Source: Hevea brasiliensis
Taxonomy: Eukaryota; Streptophyta; Magnoliopsida; Malpighiales; Euphorbiaceae
Assembly (NCBI RefSeq): GCF_030052815.1
Contig: NC_079500.1
Span: 6,842,298-6,906,297, forward strand
Length of the DNA: 64,000 bases
Direction of reading: 5' to 3'
This document shows, piece by piece, positions 24,600-37,953 of this stretch. How positions within the stretch are numbered: the stretch's first letter is position 1; each line of letters starts with the position of its first letter. The translations under genes were made by a program, and so were the position numbers. The notes under the pieces are model-generated. The model searched no databases. It was not told the DNA's origin and saw only the letters and a program-made list of their open reading frames with translations.

Positions 24600-26379
24600 C
24601 AAATTTAAAAAAAAAAAATCAGCTTTTTCCATTTCTCTATCTAAAAATCAAGACTTCATCATTAAAAAAATTTTTAAGAAAAAATTAACGACTTTAACAC
24701 GTACATGTACGCATAGAAACTGAAATTGGGGCAGAAATAGGGAGAGAAAAAAAATTAAAATTCAAAGAATTAGAAGCAGGGAGAAGAAATGGCGATGAGG
24801 AGATTGATTTTTTTTTTTTTCCTTTTTCGATTTATCGAGTAATTGTGGGGTTGGACAAATGCGAAAAATAGATGAAAAAAGGAATATTATTATGGTGAAA
24901 TTCCTAATTATACGCTCCACACAGCTTTTCTTTCTGTCTTTCTTGGATTTCAGGTTTGATTTTTTTTGTTGCATGCAGCGCAATTTCTCCGCCACTGTAT
25001 TTTTTGAATGGATTTTGGCGAAATCTCATTTATATATTTTGGTGCTATTTCGGCCCCATGTGCCCCATTTTCCGGGGCTTTTTTTAATGTTATTTCCAAA
25101 TTTACTAACACCATTCGTAAAAATAAAATTTACAATTTAATCTCTAAATTTATATAATATTATATTTTAACCTCTTATTTTAGAAAATTAAATTATATTT
25201 TAATTTTTAAATTTTTAAAATTAATTATTTAATAATTAAATTTTATATTATATTATATATAATTTTAATATATAGAATAATTTAGTTTCTTTATTAATAA
25301 ATAAAATTATTATAAATATTAAAAATATAAAAACTAAATTATTCTATATATTAAAATAAAAAATATTAAGCAATTCATTTATTAAAATTCATCGGCTAAA
25401 ATATAATATAGTGTAGAATTTAAAGACTAAGTAATTAATTTTTTAAAATTAAAAAATTAAAATATAATATGAGACAAAACCTATAAATCAAATTATAAAT
25501 TTTCCCTACGTAATATTTATTATTTTTAAGAAATTTTATAAATTTAAAAATAATAATATTTTAAATAATTTTTATTTTCTAAAAATATATTTTTTAACAT
25601 TTTGATAATAGTAATAAAATATTTTTCCCTAAAAAAGAAATGCATATATATTTGTAAAGAAAAATTAATAGATTATAATAATAATGACAAATATAAATTA
25701 TTGTATAGCTTTCCTTCATAAATTTCATAATAAAAGGTGAAATAAAAAGTTTTACATCATATTAATAAATGAAAGAATTTGAATTTAAATTTAAATTTTT
25801 AAATATTATAAATATATAGTATAAAAAAATAAAATAATAAAATTTTGTTTTATATTAATCATTAAATGTAAAAAATAAAAGGTTAATAAAATTTGTTAGA
25901 TGTATATTTTAACCTTTAAAGTAAAGATAATAAAACAGTTTAATTGGAATTTAAGATAAATTAAATAAATAGTATCTCAACTTAAATTATATAATAATCA
26001 AGTTTAATTTTAATTTATAATAAAAAATTTCATAATTTTTAATTTAGAAAATATAAAATTTCTATAGTATTCAGTTATTAAGCTTATTCGAGTGTCTAAA
26101 TATCCTATTAGAGTACTTTAAAATTACTCGAATCGAATTTAAATTTTATTTCTTTTTTTATTTGATTATCCATTGCTTTCGTGTATGTAATTTCACTTAA
26201 ATTAAAAATAAAAAATTTAAGTATTCTACATTTCAAGTGGGTTGGCGTTTTATCATCTTTCGCTGATATTCAGCATTAAATTAGTCTTTAAAAAATATAT
26301 AAATTTAATAAATATTTAAATATTTAAGTAATGTAAGACTTTTTATACGCGCTTTTACTCTTTTCACACGATTAAAGTA
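24600..26379. other. Promoter side of PB1 gene, then AT-rich spacer
   Basis: 24,600-25,100 is mixed in composition and probably holds the PB1 promoter and 5' leader; a minus-strand TATATAAA word occurs near 25,030. The remainder is A/T-rich with no supported gene. Confidence 0.5.
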
Positions 26380-26387
26380 CCACAATG

Positions 26388-26924
26388 TAGGGGTGAGTAA
26401 ATTTTAATTTGAATTAAAAAATTAAATTAAATTAAATTAATTCGATTTAATTAATTTAATTTTAAAATTTAATTAGTTTAATTTAATTTTATATTATAAA
26501 AATTTTAATTCGATTTAATTTTAAAGAAAAAAAAAATTAGTTAAGCCGAACTAAACTAAATAGTAATTTTAAATATTCAAATCGAACCAAATCAAATCGA
26601 ATTGATTTTTGAATTAATTTATTTTTATGTAGAATTTATAAATTATATTTAATTATATATATAAATTATTTAATTTCATTGATTAATATTTATTAGGTTC
26701 AAATCAAAATTAAAATTATATTAAATAACTTAAAAATTAAATCAAAATTTAAAAATCAATTAAAAATCAAAACTAACCAATTTAAATTGAATCAAACTGA
26801 AATAAAGTAGTTCGATTCGATTCTATTTTTCATCTATTTTAATTAAATTTAATTTTTAAAATATATAATTTATTTTTATAATTTAATTCAATTTGATTCA
26901 ATTTAAATCAAATACTCACCCCTA
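26388..26924. mobile_element. hAT-type MITE, copy A (537 bp)
   Basis: Imperfect terminal inverted repeats TAGGGGTGAGTA...TACTCACCCCTA. Flanking 8-mers CCACAATG and CCACAATA (7 of 8 identical) fit an hAT target duplication. The interior, with a conserved TTAATTTCATTGAT block and TTAGGTTCAAATC, is shared with 50167-50717 and, inverted, 62298-62832. Confidence 0.8.
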
Positions 26925-26932
26925 CCACAATA

Positions 26933-27680
26933 AACCTTTAAATTTATTTCAAAAACTAACTTATAAATTAAAAATTTTTTAAAAAATATATAAATTTAAT
27001 AAACATAAGATATTCAAATGATATCAGGTGCCCTCCAACTTCAGCACTGTCGGAATCAAAAATCCTAAAGAAATCGAATAAACCAATCTGTAGGACATGT
27101 GTCAACCTAATCTGTCCAGCTCGGCCCCACAAGCTAGCGTGCCGGGCTATCTTTTGCCCATGTGAGCTTGCGTCCCGCAAATCTTAAATTTTAAAAAATG
27201 TGGCAAAAAAACAAGGAGGAGGCGTAAGGCTTTAAGCTATGGGACATAGGAACCTCCAAAAATTTTTGGAATAATTTTTTAAAAATATATATTTAATTTA
27301 TTAATTATTTAATTTTTTTCTTTCAATTTAATTATTTACGTTTTTTTTTACTACTCTTTATCATTTTTTTAAAAATTATTCTATTCATAATTATTTATCA
27401 CTTTAAAAAATTAATAAATATTATTATTTTTTTAATTTTATTTTTATCCCTATTTAATAAAATAATTATTTATATAATTTTTTAAACTCATTTTAACACT
27501 TTTCATTTATTTACTAATTATGTGAGACAGAATAATTTACAATAAAAATAAATATATAATTTCAATAAAATACTATTTAATCTTATAATTTTAAATTTAT
27601 TAATTATTTAATTTTTATTTACGAAAGAAATAAAAAAATATAATATTAAATAATATATTTTAAAAATAAAAGGTTAAATA
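26933..27680. other. Spacer with a small GC-richer island
   Basis: 27,010-27,260 is GC-richer than its surroundings and has a 70-codon minus frame without recognisable homology. The rest is AT-rich. Confidence 0.5.
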
Positions 27681-30340
27681 TGTCACGACTCAACCTATGG
27701 GCCGGACCGGCACTAGGACCTGAGCCAGTCTAAAGCCCCCGAGGCCCGTAGTAAGCCTAACTGTTCAATAACCCAACTCTAAGGCCCATTTGGGCCCAAA
27801 TTCAAGAAACCAAACGGACAGAGTCCGGCCATAAAATGGACTTTTCAACGGGGAGTTTTTGACTCACCCGACCTGTAAACGCAATAAATACTCAATTGGG
27901 GAGCTCAACTCACCCTCCACATACTCATCAGCATAAAATTAAATGGAAGCTCAGCTCCCTCATCCAATCCATCAAACATGCATAGAATATTAAGTTTACA
28001 GTTCTAAAATAATAATTTAGTTTACATACCCAAATCAAATAAATATTTCTAACACATGCGGAAATTCTAAGATTTAACAAGTTTATACAAACATTAGTAA
28101 TCGACCTGCGAGGGAGAAAGCAGGTTAACCTCAAAAATATCCTCCTGTGGCCTGGAAAAATTTTTGAACAGGAGTGAGCGTTCGACTCAGAGAGTAAAAT
28201 ATCAATTTTAACCATAATCTCTATAACTATCTAAAACTAATGCAACATGTGGAATGAAATGCAACATCAACAATATTTTCACATCATAACAGCAAAAAGG
28301 TAATTTGGAGCACTCACGCACCCTGTAACATCAATCATAATATATGGGCCGATCCCTATACTGACTCTCTTAAATCCAACTGGTGCCGAAGAACTCAGCT
28401 CGGACTTCCACTTAATAACCAAATCGGGGTCCCAGCGAAGAACTCAAGCCGTGTCTACCCCGAAGGACCGGGTCCCAGCGAAGATCTCAAGCCGTGTCTA
28501 CCCGTCCTATCCATAGTCCACACCACATCACATGCACGCCAACGCACGCACACTGCTCCAAATTACCACAACAACATTCATGGCACTTTCACAGTTATGA
28601 ATGCAACATAAATCGTGCCTAGAATTTATCTACATAGATATATGCATATAAGTGATGCATGGGCATGCTTGAACATATAATAATATCGAAATTACAATTA
28701 AAATTAATATTTTACTCACAGACTTGACGGTGGTCACCGGTAGCGGAGGAAGAAGGTCGTCTCACGACAATTTTATTACAATCATTTAATAAATTTGACT
28801 CAATACAAACAAAGAAAAAGACCAATACGTCCTAAGTTATGCCGAAAATCCGGCAGAGTCTCCCCTATACCTAGGACCTACCCAACCTGCAAAAGAGCTC
28901 AAAACACACTTCTATACTCACAATCCATATATCCACAGCTCAATCATATCACACAGCCCCTCCTGGGCCCATCAAATCAATCATCCATCACAAATATGTA
29001 AAATTTCAATTTAGTCCTTATAATTGACCATTTTTGCAAAAACTGCCCAAATAAGTTATAAAAATTCTAAAACTTTGCCCCGCGGTCCTTAGCAATATTA
29101 CTAAGCTATTGCAAAAAGAATCATAATTTTCTAAACTACCACGAATATTTTATGGATTTTTAATCCTGGTTAAGCACTTGAAAATTACGAAAAAGCAAGG
29201 TTCGGGTTTACCTTTGCCGATTCCGACTTCGGGGACGCGCTCGGGACGTCTAACAATGGGGGGATAGCCAAAACCTTGATCCAATTCGGAGACTTTTCCG
29301 TGCAGTGCATCGCCGGAAATTCACAGACCCGGACAACTGTCGAATTTCCGCAAATTGAGGATACCTACACGAAGCCCATAACACGGGGGTTAGTACATAA
29401 ATTTTTCAGAATTTTCTAAGCTCATTTAATGCTCGGAAAAACACTACGAAGTTCCGTGGGACCCATCAGAAAATGGTGTCGGAAAATTCGAAATTTATGT
29501 CGCCGCAAAGCTCTCGATGAGTGGAGCGTGCCGGTACCCTTGGTTTTCTCGTGGGATTCACGGTTTTCGAGAAATCTAGCCCAAAAGTCGAAATGGGCTA
29601 AAAACTTCCCGAGCAAAAATCGGACAAACCGCTCGATGGATTTCGGTGTTCTTGGTGTCTATGGAAAGCTCTCGTCGAGTGGATGATTTTAGACACAAGA
29701 TCCGGTCCAATTGGTGGCCGGATCGGCCGGATTTTGGCCGGGAAAGTCGAAACGCCGCGCGCGCGAGGAAGGGAGTTCGCGCGCGTTTTCTCGCCATTTG
29801 GGGCGGCGGTCGGCTGGCTGGGGAGGCTGGGAGGCGGCTGCCGGCTGGCTGGGGAGGCTGAGAGGCGGCGCCGGTCGGCTGGGGTGGCAAGGGGAGGTGG
29901 CTGGCCGGTGGCAAGGGCAGGAGGAGAGAGAAAAGAGAGAGAGAAGGAAGAGAGGTCGACGCGCTCGAGGAAGGAAAGAAGAAAAAGAAAAAGGCCGGTC
30001 TGATTCGACCGGTCCGATCCGGTCCTGTTCGATTAGGCTGGTCCGATTCAAGATACAAAATTTTGAATTTTTACTCTGCTTCGGGACCGAAAACGAGGTC
30101 CAAAAATTTCGAAAAAATTCCAGAAAACTCAGAAAAATACGTAGACTCCAAATATATTTTTAGTTTTGCCACGTGGTCTTTAAATTAATTTTTAAAAATC
30201 ATCAAAGTTTATATTTTCGGAAAATCGAGCCCGATTTTTAAAATCCGAAAAATCTCAAAAAAATTCCTAAAATTTAAATAAAATTAAAATGCCAAAAATG
30301 CTCATAAAATAATAAAATTTAAAATTTTTGGGGTGTTACA
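27681..30340 (-). repeat. 3' LTR of the gypsy element
   Basis: 2660 bp, colinear with the 5' LTR but with several small indels, for example around 28345-28400, 28735-28770, 29230-29320 and 29800-29930. Confidence 0.93.
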
Positions 30341-30403
30341 TTCTTCCCTCCTTACAGAAAATTCGTCCTCGAATTTTTACACAAGGCAGAATAAAGCACA
30401 TGA

Positions 30404-33400
30404 TTATACATTGAACAAATAAGGGTACTTGCTACGCATGTCCCGTTCTGACTCCCAGGTGCACTCTTCCACCATCGACTCCTCCACAAAACCTTAACCA
30501 TAGGGATCTGTTTTGATCTCAGCTGTCTCACTTGGTAGTCCACTATGGCTACAGGCTGCTCCTCAAATGTCAAGTTCTCTTTTAGCTCTATCACATCCGG
30601 CTGTAGTACATGAGAAGGATCTGGAATGTATTTCCTGAGCATGGAGATGTGAAACACGGATGAACGTGAGAAAGGTTGGGTGGTAGCTCCAACCGGTAGG
30701 CAATCGCTCCAACTCTATCAAGAACCTCAAAGGTCCGATATACCGAGGTGCCAACTTGCTCTTCTTTCCAAATCTCATGACTCCCTTCATTGGAGAAACC
30801 TTCAAGAATACATAGTCGCCATCGCAAACTCCACATCCCTCCGTCTGGGTCCGCATAACTCTTACGCCTCATCGAAAGCCGTCATCGATCGTTCTCGATT
30901 AAAGGAACTACCTCAAGTGTACCGCACTAGGTCTACATCATGCACCTTCGCTTCCCCATTTCTGTCCAACACGGAGGAGACCTACACTTTCTTCCATATA
31001 GTGCCTCATAGGATGCCATCCCTATCTTTGGAGTGATAATCGTTGTTGTAGGCAAACTCCACCAAAGCTAGCCGCTCATCCCATCGACCTCCAAAATCCA
31101 AAACACTCATGCGAAGCATGTCTTCCGATGTTTGGATTGTCCTTCAATTTCCGTCTGTCTCGAGGTGGAAAGCCGTACTGAAATTCAACTGTGTGCCAAG
31201 TGCCTCCTGCAACTTTCTCCAAAATCGAGAAGTGAACTGGGGCCCTCTGTCAGATATTATGAAAGCCGGAACTCCATGCAATCTGACTATTTCTCGAATG
31301 TAGAGCCGAGCATACTGTGCCACAGAATATGTAGTCTTCACAGGTAAGAAGTGAGCTGATTTGGTTAAGCGGTCTACAATTACCCATATCGAATCATACT
31401 CTCGTGTGGTACGAGGCAACCCAGTCACAAAATCCATAGTAATCATTTCCCACTTCCATTCTGGGATAGGGAGCTCTTGCAGCTTCCCTGACGGTCTCTG
31501 GTGTTCAAACTTCACCTTCTGACAAGTCAAGCACTTGGACACAAAGTTTGCGATGTCTCTCTTCATGCCATTCCACCAATAGCTATCTTTCACATCATGG
31601 TACATCTTGGTGGAACCTGGGTGGACACTGTACAGTGTGTAGTGTGCCTCTCGCATGATTTCATTCCTGAGGTTGTCCACATCGGGCACACATATCCTAG
31701 AACCTTGCACTAGGGTGCCATCATTGGCAAATCCAAACTCACCACCTTCACCCTGCTGTACTCTTTCTATGATCTTCATCAATTGTTGGTCTCTGTGCTG
31801 GGAAACTCTAACTCTGTCTCTCAAGTCTGGCCTCACTGAAAAATGAGCCAGCAATACCCCCTCATCTGAAAGATCTAGGATTAAACCTTGATCCATCAAC
31901 TCATGTACCTCCTGAATCAACGGTCTCTTCTCCGCTGAAACGTGAGCCAAACTGCCAGAAGATTTTCTGCTCAAAGCATCTGCTACTACATTGGCCTTTC
32001 CAAGGTGGTACTGGATGGTGCAATCATAGTCTTTCAGGAGCTCCATCCATCTCCTCTGTCTCATGTTTAAGTCCCTCTGTTGGAAGATGTACTTCAAACT
32101 CTTGTGGTCGGTGTATATCTCGCACACTTCGCCATACAGGTAGTGTCTCCAGATTTTTAGTGCAAAGACTACAGTCGCCATTTCGAAATCATGGGTGGGG
32201 TAGTTCTGTTCATGCCTCTTCAACTGCCTTGAAGCATAAGCCACTACTTTTCCATTCTGCATCAAAACACACCCTAGGCCAACTCTGGAGGCGTCACAAT
32301 ACACGGTGTATCCTTCACCACTCATAGGTAGTGTCAACACAGGGGCAGTGGTTAGACACTCCTTAAGCTTCTGGAAACTCTCCTCACAGTCATCTGTCCA
32401 AATGAATGGAATGTTCTTCCGAGTCAACTTAGTTAAGGGAGCTGCTATCCTAGAAAAACCTTGCACAAAACGCCTATAGTAGCCAGCTAAACCCAGAAAA
32501 CTTCGCACCTCAGTGACTGTTGTAGGCCTAAGCCAATCAGTTACAGCTTTAATCTTCTTGGGATCCACTTGAATACCGTCACTAGAAACCACATGTCCCA
32601 AGAATGAGATGCTTTCTAGCCAAAATTCACATTTTGAAAATTTGGCATATAGCTGGTGCTCCCTCAAAGTCTGCAACACCATCCTCAAGTGCCACACGTG
32701 TTCTTCCTCGATCCGAGTATACTGAATGTCATCTATGAATACGATGACAAAGCGGTCCAAAAATGGCTTGAACACTCGTTCATCAAGTCCATGAAGGTCT
32801 GTGCATTAGTGAGTCCAAAAGACATCACCAAGAACTCATAATGACCATATCTTGTCCTGAAAGCCGTTTTGGACACGTCCTCATTCCTGATTCTCAACTG
32901 ATGGTAGCCTGATCGCAAGTCTATCTTGGAAAAGAATCTAGCTCCTTGGAGCTGATCAAACAAATCATCGATCCGAGGAAGTGGATACTTGTTCTTCACA
33001 GTCACCTTGTTCAGCTGTCTGTAGTCGATACACAACCTCAATGACCCATCCTTCTTTCTCACAAATAGAACAGGAGCGCCCCAAGGTGAAGTGCTCGGAC
33101 GTATAAAACCCTTGTCCAAAAGCTCTTGTAGTTGCTCCTTTAACTCTTTCAGTTCTGCTGGTGCCATCCTGTAAGGTGGCATTGATATGAGATTTGTACC
33201 CGGCACCACATCAAAGCAAAACTCTATTTCTCTTCCTGGTGGCAACCCTGGAAGCTCCTCTGGGAAGACATCCATAAATTCTCTGACAACAGGAACATTT
33301 TCCATGCTGACACCTTCTACAGATGTATCTCTCACCAATGCCAAATACCCTTGACATCCACGCCTCAACATTTTTCTAGCACTAATTGCTGACACCAAGT

Positions 33401-33785
33401 TATATGGAGCCACACTCCTGTCACCATCAAAGCTAAACTCTTCCACACCAGGTATGTGGAAATACACCTTTTTGTTCCTGCAGTCTAAGGTGGCATAATG
33501 AGTTGCCAACCAATCCATCCCCAAGATTACATCGAAATCTATTACTGGTAAAGGAACCAAGTCTGCTGGGAGGATCTTTCCATCCACTACTACTGGGCAA
33601 CCCGGAAAAACCATATCTACATCTATGTTGTCACTAAGTGGGGTAGCTACCGACAAAGGGCACTCTAAGGTTGTAGGGTTTCTACCCAACCTCATGGCAA
33701 ACACAGGGGAGACAAATGAGTGCGTAGCACCCGGATCTATTAAAACACGAGCCTCATAGGAACAGACTAGAAGGATACTCGCCAT
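30404..33785 (-). pseudogene. gypsy pol (protease-RT-RNase H-integrase-chromodomain), frameshifted
   Basis: Protease motif [12 protein letters not shown] near 33740, where the usual serine after aspartate is proline, as in some plant gypsy copies. RT follows with [39 protein letters not shown], and the catalytic FIDDI after a one-base frame change near 32780. RNase H has [14 protein letters not shown] and [12 protein letters not shown]. The integrase zinc region ([10 protein letters not shown]...CLTCQKVK) and core ([24 protein letters not shown]) run to a frame change near 31150. The tail has VFHISMLRKYIPDPSH and, after another shift near 30465, a chromodomain-like TWESERDMRSKYPYLF ending at 30404. 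Long intact segments suggest fairly recent decay. Confidence 0.9.
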
Positions 33786-34166
33786 CGCATTGGAAGCTCG
33801 AGCATCTGGTGGGTCGTGGTGAAAACCCGAGCTTGACCCCTACCACGAGCATCGACTTCTACCTCCGACCGCCTCCAAATCCACGCCCCTTGTCCTCGCC
33901 TGTTGGCATCAATCGATCGCCGCCATGCTTTGAAGCACCGATTCAATCGGCGAGGAACATTTGCAATGTAATCCTGTGACCCCATCTGTGGCTCATTGAA
34001 CACGGGCATTCCTAGAAAAGTGACCTGGTTGGCCACACACAAGCATACTCCAACCCATCATACAAGGTCCTCAATGTCCTCTTCCACACTTTGCACAAGG
34101 TGCCAAGGAGGATCTGAACTGCACCAATCTGCTGTACTCGAATCGTTACACCGCTGGATCCGCATT

Positions 34167-35108
34167 CTAGTCCAATCCTCGGGATTTGTGTCTGAAACCA
34201 CTTCTCTTATTCCTGCTTCTTCCTCTGTAATTAGTTTGGCCACCACTATATGTAGTAGCCATGTGGGGAACACCTGAAGAACCCTCTACTCTGTTTTTCT
34301 TTGCCCTTCCGCTGTCATCCACAGCATAGCTAATCTCTATCTGTCTGGCTCGATCAACTACCACGTTAAAAGACTGATCCGACATCCTGGCCAGGTTTGC
34401 ATACCTCCTGTCAAGCCCCTTTAGGAATCTCTTCACCTTCATAGTTTCTGTAGCTACTGCTGTAGGGGCATATCTGATCAATTCCAGAAATTCTGTAGCA
34501 TATTCATCTACAGACCTGCCATTCTGTCTTAAGGCCTCAAAGGCCCACTGTTTCTGATCTCTGAAGCTTTCTGGCACAAACCGATTGATGAAAAGTTCTA
34601 AAAACTGAGCCCATGTCAAACCCTCCATCCGAGGTAACACGTAGTCATTCATCCATTGTCTAGGCATAGGCCCCATGACATGCTGCATACAATCTATCAG
34701 TCTTCTATTAGTCAACTGTAATTCTGTTCCTGCCTGTCTGCAGGAATCCAAAAACCGATATGCATCGTCTGACACATCATAAGTACCAGGCACCAATTTC
34801 TTAAAATTGATTACCTGTTTGTAAGGTTCTCCTCTTGGTGCGGTGGACTGCTGCTGCTGTGGAGGGTGGACCATATACTGCGCCATCATATCGATGGTCC
34901 TCTGCAACCCAGCTAGAGTAGCTACCATGGGGTCCATGGGACCCTGTGCCATAAAAGACTGATCCTGTACTGGTGGCAGCTGCTCTTCTACTTGAGCAGC
35001 TCTAGGCCTCCTACCCCGCCTCCTCAGGGCAGGCGCCTCATCCTGTGCCGACACCTCGTCAGGCACATCTGGTTCTGGTGCAGTGGCAGCTCTCCTGCTT
35101 CTACTCAT
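34167..35108 (-). pseudogene. gypsy gag
   Basis: Best start is the ATG at 35108 (MSRSRRAATAPEPDVPDE), followed by an Ala/Pro/Arg-rich N-terminus and a retrotransposon gag core (QWMNDYVLPRMEGLTWAQF, LFINRFVPESFRDQKQWAFE, EYATEFLELIRYAPTAV, KRFLKGLDRRYANLARM). The open frame ends at 34167. The CCHC nucleocapsid region just downstream is out of frame: KCGRGH and CGQPGHFSRN are readable near 34000-34090 but interrupted by a stop and a frame change. Confidence 0.85.
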
Positions 35109-35334
35109 TTTCCTGAAATTCAGCAGCATTAGCCCACAAAATTCAAAACTGTACATTACACAGCTCTATAGACTCATATTTACACACAATATATGAAGCA
35201 AAAACTAGAAGCAAAGATGACAATGCAAGACGAATGTGAACCCTATTTTCCGCAAGTGACTCCTAGTAGACTCTTCCCAACACTTTAGACAAACATTCCC
35301 TAAGAATCTGGAGCCTAGGCTCTGATACCACATT

Positions 35335-37948
35335 TGTCACGACCCAACCTATGGGCCGGACCGGCACTAGGACCTGGGCCAGTCTAAAGCCCCCGAGGCC
35401 CGTAGTAAGCCTAACTGTTCAATAACCCAACTCTAAGGCCCATTTGGGCCCAAATTCAAGAAACCAAACGGACAGAGTCCGGCCATAAAATGGACTTTTC
35501 AACGAGGAGTTTTTGACTCACCCGACCTGTAAACGCAATAAATACTCAATTGGGGAGCTCAGCTCACCCTCCACATACTCATCAGCATAAAAATAAATTG
35601 GAGCTCAGCTCCCTCATCCAATCCATCAAACATGTATAGAATATTAAGTTTACAGGTCTAAAATAATAATTTAGTTTACATACCCAAATCAAATAAACAT
35701 TTCTAACACATGCGGAAATTCTAAGATTTAACAAGTTTATAAAAACATTAGTAATCGACCTGCGAGGGAGAAAGCAGGTTAACCTCAAAAATATCCTCCT
35801 GTGGCCTGGAAAAATTTTTGAACAGGAGTGAGCGTTCGACTTAGAGAGTAAAATATCAATTTTAACCATAATCTCTATAACTATCTAAAACTAATGCAAC
35901 CCGTGGAATGAAATGCAACATCAACAATATTTGCACATCATAACAGCAAAAAGGTAACTTGGAGCACTCACGCACCCTGTAACATCAATCATAATATATG
36001 GGAGCTGATCCCCTATACAGCTCTCTTAAATCCAACCTGGTGCCAGCGAAGAACTCAGCTCGGACTTCCACTTAATAACCAAATCGGGGTCCCAGCGAAG
36101 AACTCAAGCCGTGTCTACCCCGAAGGACCGGGTCCCAGCGAAGATCTCAAGCCGTGTCTACCCGTCCTATCCATAGTCCACACCACATCACACGCACGCC
36201 AACGCACGCACACTGCTCCAAATTACCACAACAACATTCATGGCACTTTCACAGTTATGAATGCAACATAAATCGTGCCTAGAATTTATCTACATAGATA
36301 TATGCATATAAGTGATGCATGGACATGCTTGAATATATAATAATATCGAAATTACAATTAAAATTAATATTTTACTCACAGACTTGACAGTGGTCACTGA
36401 GGCAGCTGGGCGAAGGAAGAAGGCTGTCCCGGCTCACTTGACAATTTTATTACAATCATTTAATAAATTTGACTCAATACAAACAAAGAAAAAGACCAAT
36501 ACGTCCTAAGTTATACCGAAAATCCGGCAGAGTCTCCCCTATACCTAGGACCTACCCAACCTGCAAAATAGCTCAAAACACACTTCTATACTCACAATCC
36601 ATATATCCACAGCTCAATCATATCACACAGCCCCTCCTGGGCCCATCAAATCAATCATCTATCACAATATGTAAAATTTCAATTTAGTCCTTATAATTGA
36701 TCATTTTTGCAAAAACTGCCCAAATAAGTTCTAAAAATTCTAAAACTTTGCCCCGCGGTCCTTAGCAATATTACTAAGCTATTGCAAAAAGAATCATAAT
36801 TTTCTAAACTGCCACGAATATTTTATGGATTTTTAATCCTGGTTAAGCACTAGAAAATTACGAAAAAGCAAGGTTCGGGTTTACCTTTGCCGATTCCGAC
36901 TTTCGGGACGTCGACAATGGGGTAGCCAAAACCTCGATCCAATTACGAGACTTTTCCCAGAACGTGCATGCGCCGAAAATTCACAGACCCGGACAACTGT
37001 CGAATTTCCGCGAATTGAGGATACCTACACGAAGCCCATAACACGGGGGTTAGTACATAAATTTTTCAGAATTTTCTAAGCTCATTTAATGCTCAGAAAA
37101 ACACTGCGAAATTTCGTGGGACCCACCGGAAAACGGTGTCGAAAAAATTTGAAATTTATGTCTCCGCGAAGCTCTCGACGAGTGGAGCGTGCTGGTACCC
37201 TCAGTTTTCTCGTGGGATTCACGGTTTTCGAGAAATCTAGCCCAAAAGTCGAAATGAGCTAAAAACTTCCCGAGCAAAAATCGGACAAACCGCTCGATGG
37301 ATTTCTGTGTTCTTGGTGTCTATGGAAAGCTCTCGTCAAGTAGATGATTTTAGACACAAGATCCGGTCCAATTGGTGGCCGGATCGGCTGGATTTTGACC
37401 GGGGAAGTCGAAACGCCGCGCGCGCGAGGAAGGGAGTTCGCGCGTTTCCGCCGTTTAGCGGCGCCCGGTGGGAGGAGGCGGGAGGCGGCCTGGTGGGGTG
37501 GCAGGGGAGGTGGTGGCGGCGTGGCAGAGGAGAGAGAAAAGAGAGAGAGAGAAGGAAGAGAGGTCGACGCGCGCGGGGAAGGAAAGAAGAAAAAGGAAAA
37601 GGCCGGTCCGATTCGACCGGTCCGATCCGGTCCGGTTCGATTCGGCTGGTCCGATTCAAGATACAAAATTTTAAATTTTTACTCTGCCTCGGGACCGAAA
37701 ACGAGGTCTAAAAATTTCGAAAAAATTTCAAAAAACTCAGAAAAATACGTAGACTCCAAATATATTTTTAGTTTTGCCACGTGGTCTTTAAATTAATTTT
37801 TAAAAATCATCAAAGTTTATATTTTCGGAAAATCGAGCCCGATTTTTAAAATCCGAAAAATCTCAAAAAAATTCCTAAAATTTAAATAAAATTAAAATAC
37901 AAAAAATGCTTATAAAATAATAAAATTTAAAATTTTTGGGGTGTTACA
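35335..37948 (-). repeat. 5' LTR of the gypsy element
   Basis: 2614 bp. It includes a short internal tandem motif (GGGTCCCAGCGAAGA...CAAGCCGTGTCTACCC, twice) near 36088-36162 and a GC/purine-rich block near 37420-37640 close to the transcribed end. Confidence 0.93.
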
Positions 37949-37953
37949 AAATA

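Larger units (their letters stand above)
27681..37948 (-). mobile_element. Ty3/gypsy LTR retrotransposon, near complete, decayed
   Basis: 10.3 kb element on the minus strand. LTRs of 2.66 and 2.61 kb start TGTAACACCCC and end GTGACA. The primer site TGGTATCAGAGCCTAGG lies just inside the 5' LTR and the purine tract AAGGAGGGAAGAA just before the 3' LTR. Flanks 27676-27680 and 37949-37953 are both AAATA, a 5-bp target duplication. Domain order is gag, protease, RT, RNase H, integrase, then a C-terminal chromodomain-like tail, which points to a chromovirus, perhaps the Tekay/Del lineage. At least three frameshifts show it is no longer autonomous. Confidence 0.95.

Noticed and set aside
26968..27180. 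70-codon minus frame in a GC-richer island
   Set aside because: Short, no homology, low-complexity C-terminus; not supportable as a gene.
29576..30058. Long overlapping frames on both strands of the gypsy LTRs (also 37259-37666 and 41699-42280)
   Set aside because: They coincide with a GC/purine-rich LTR block, are low in complexity (Ser/Pro or Arg/Gly/Glu-rich), open in several frames at once and differ by frame changes between copies. Not a gene.
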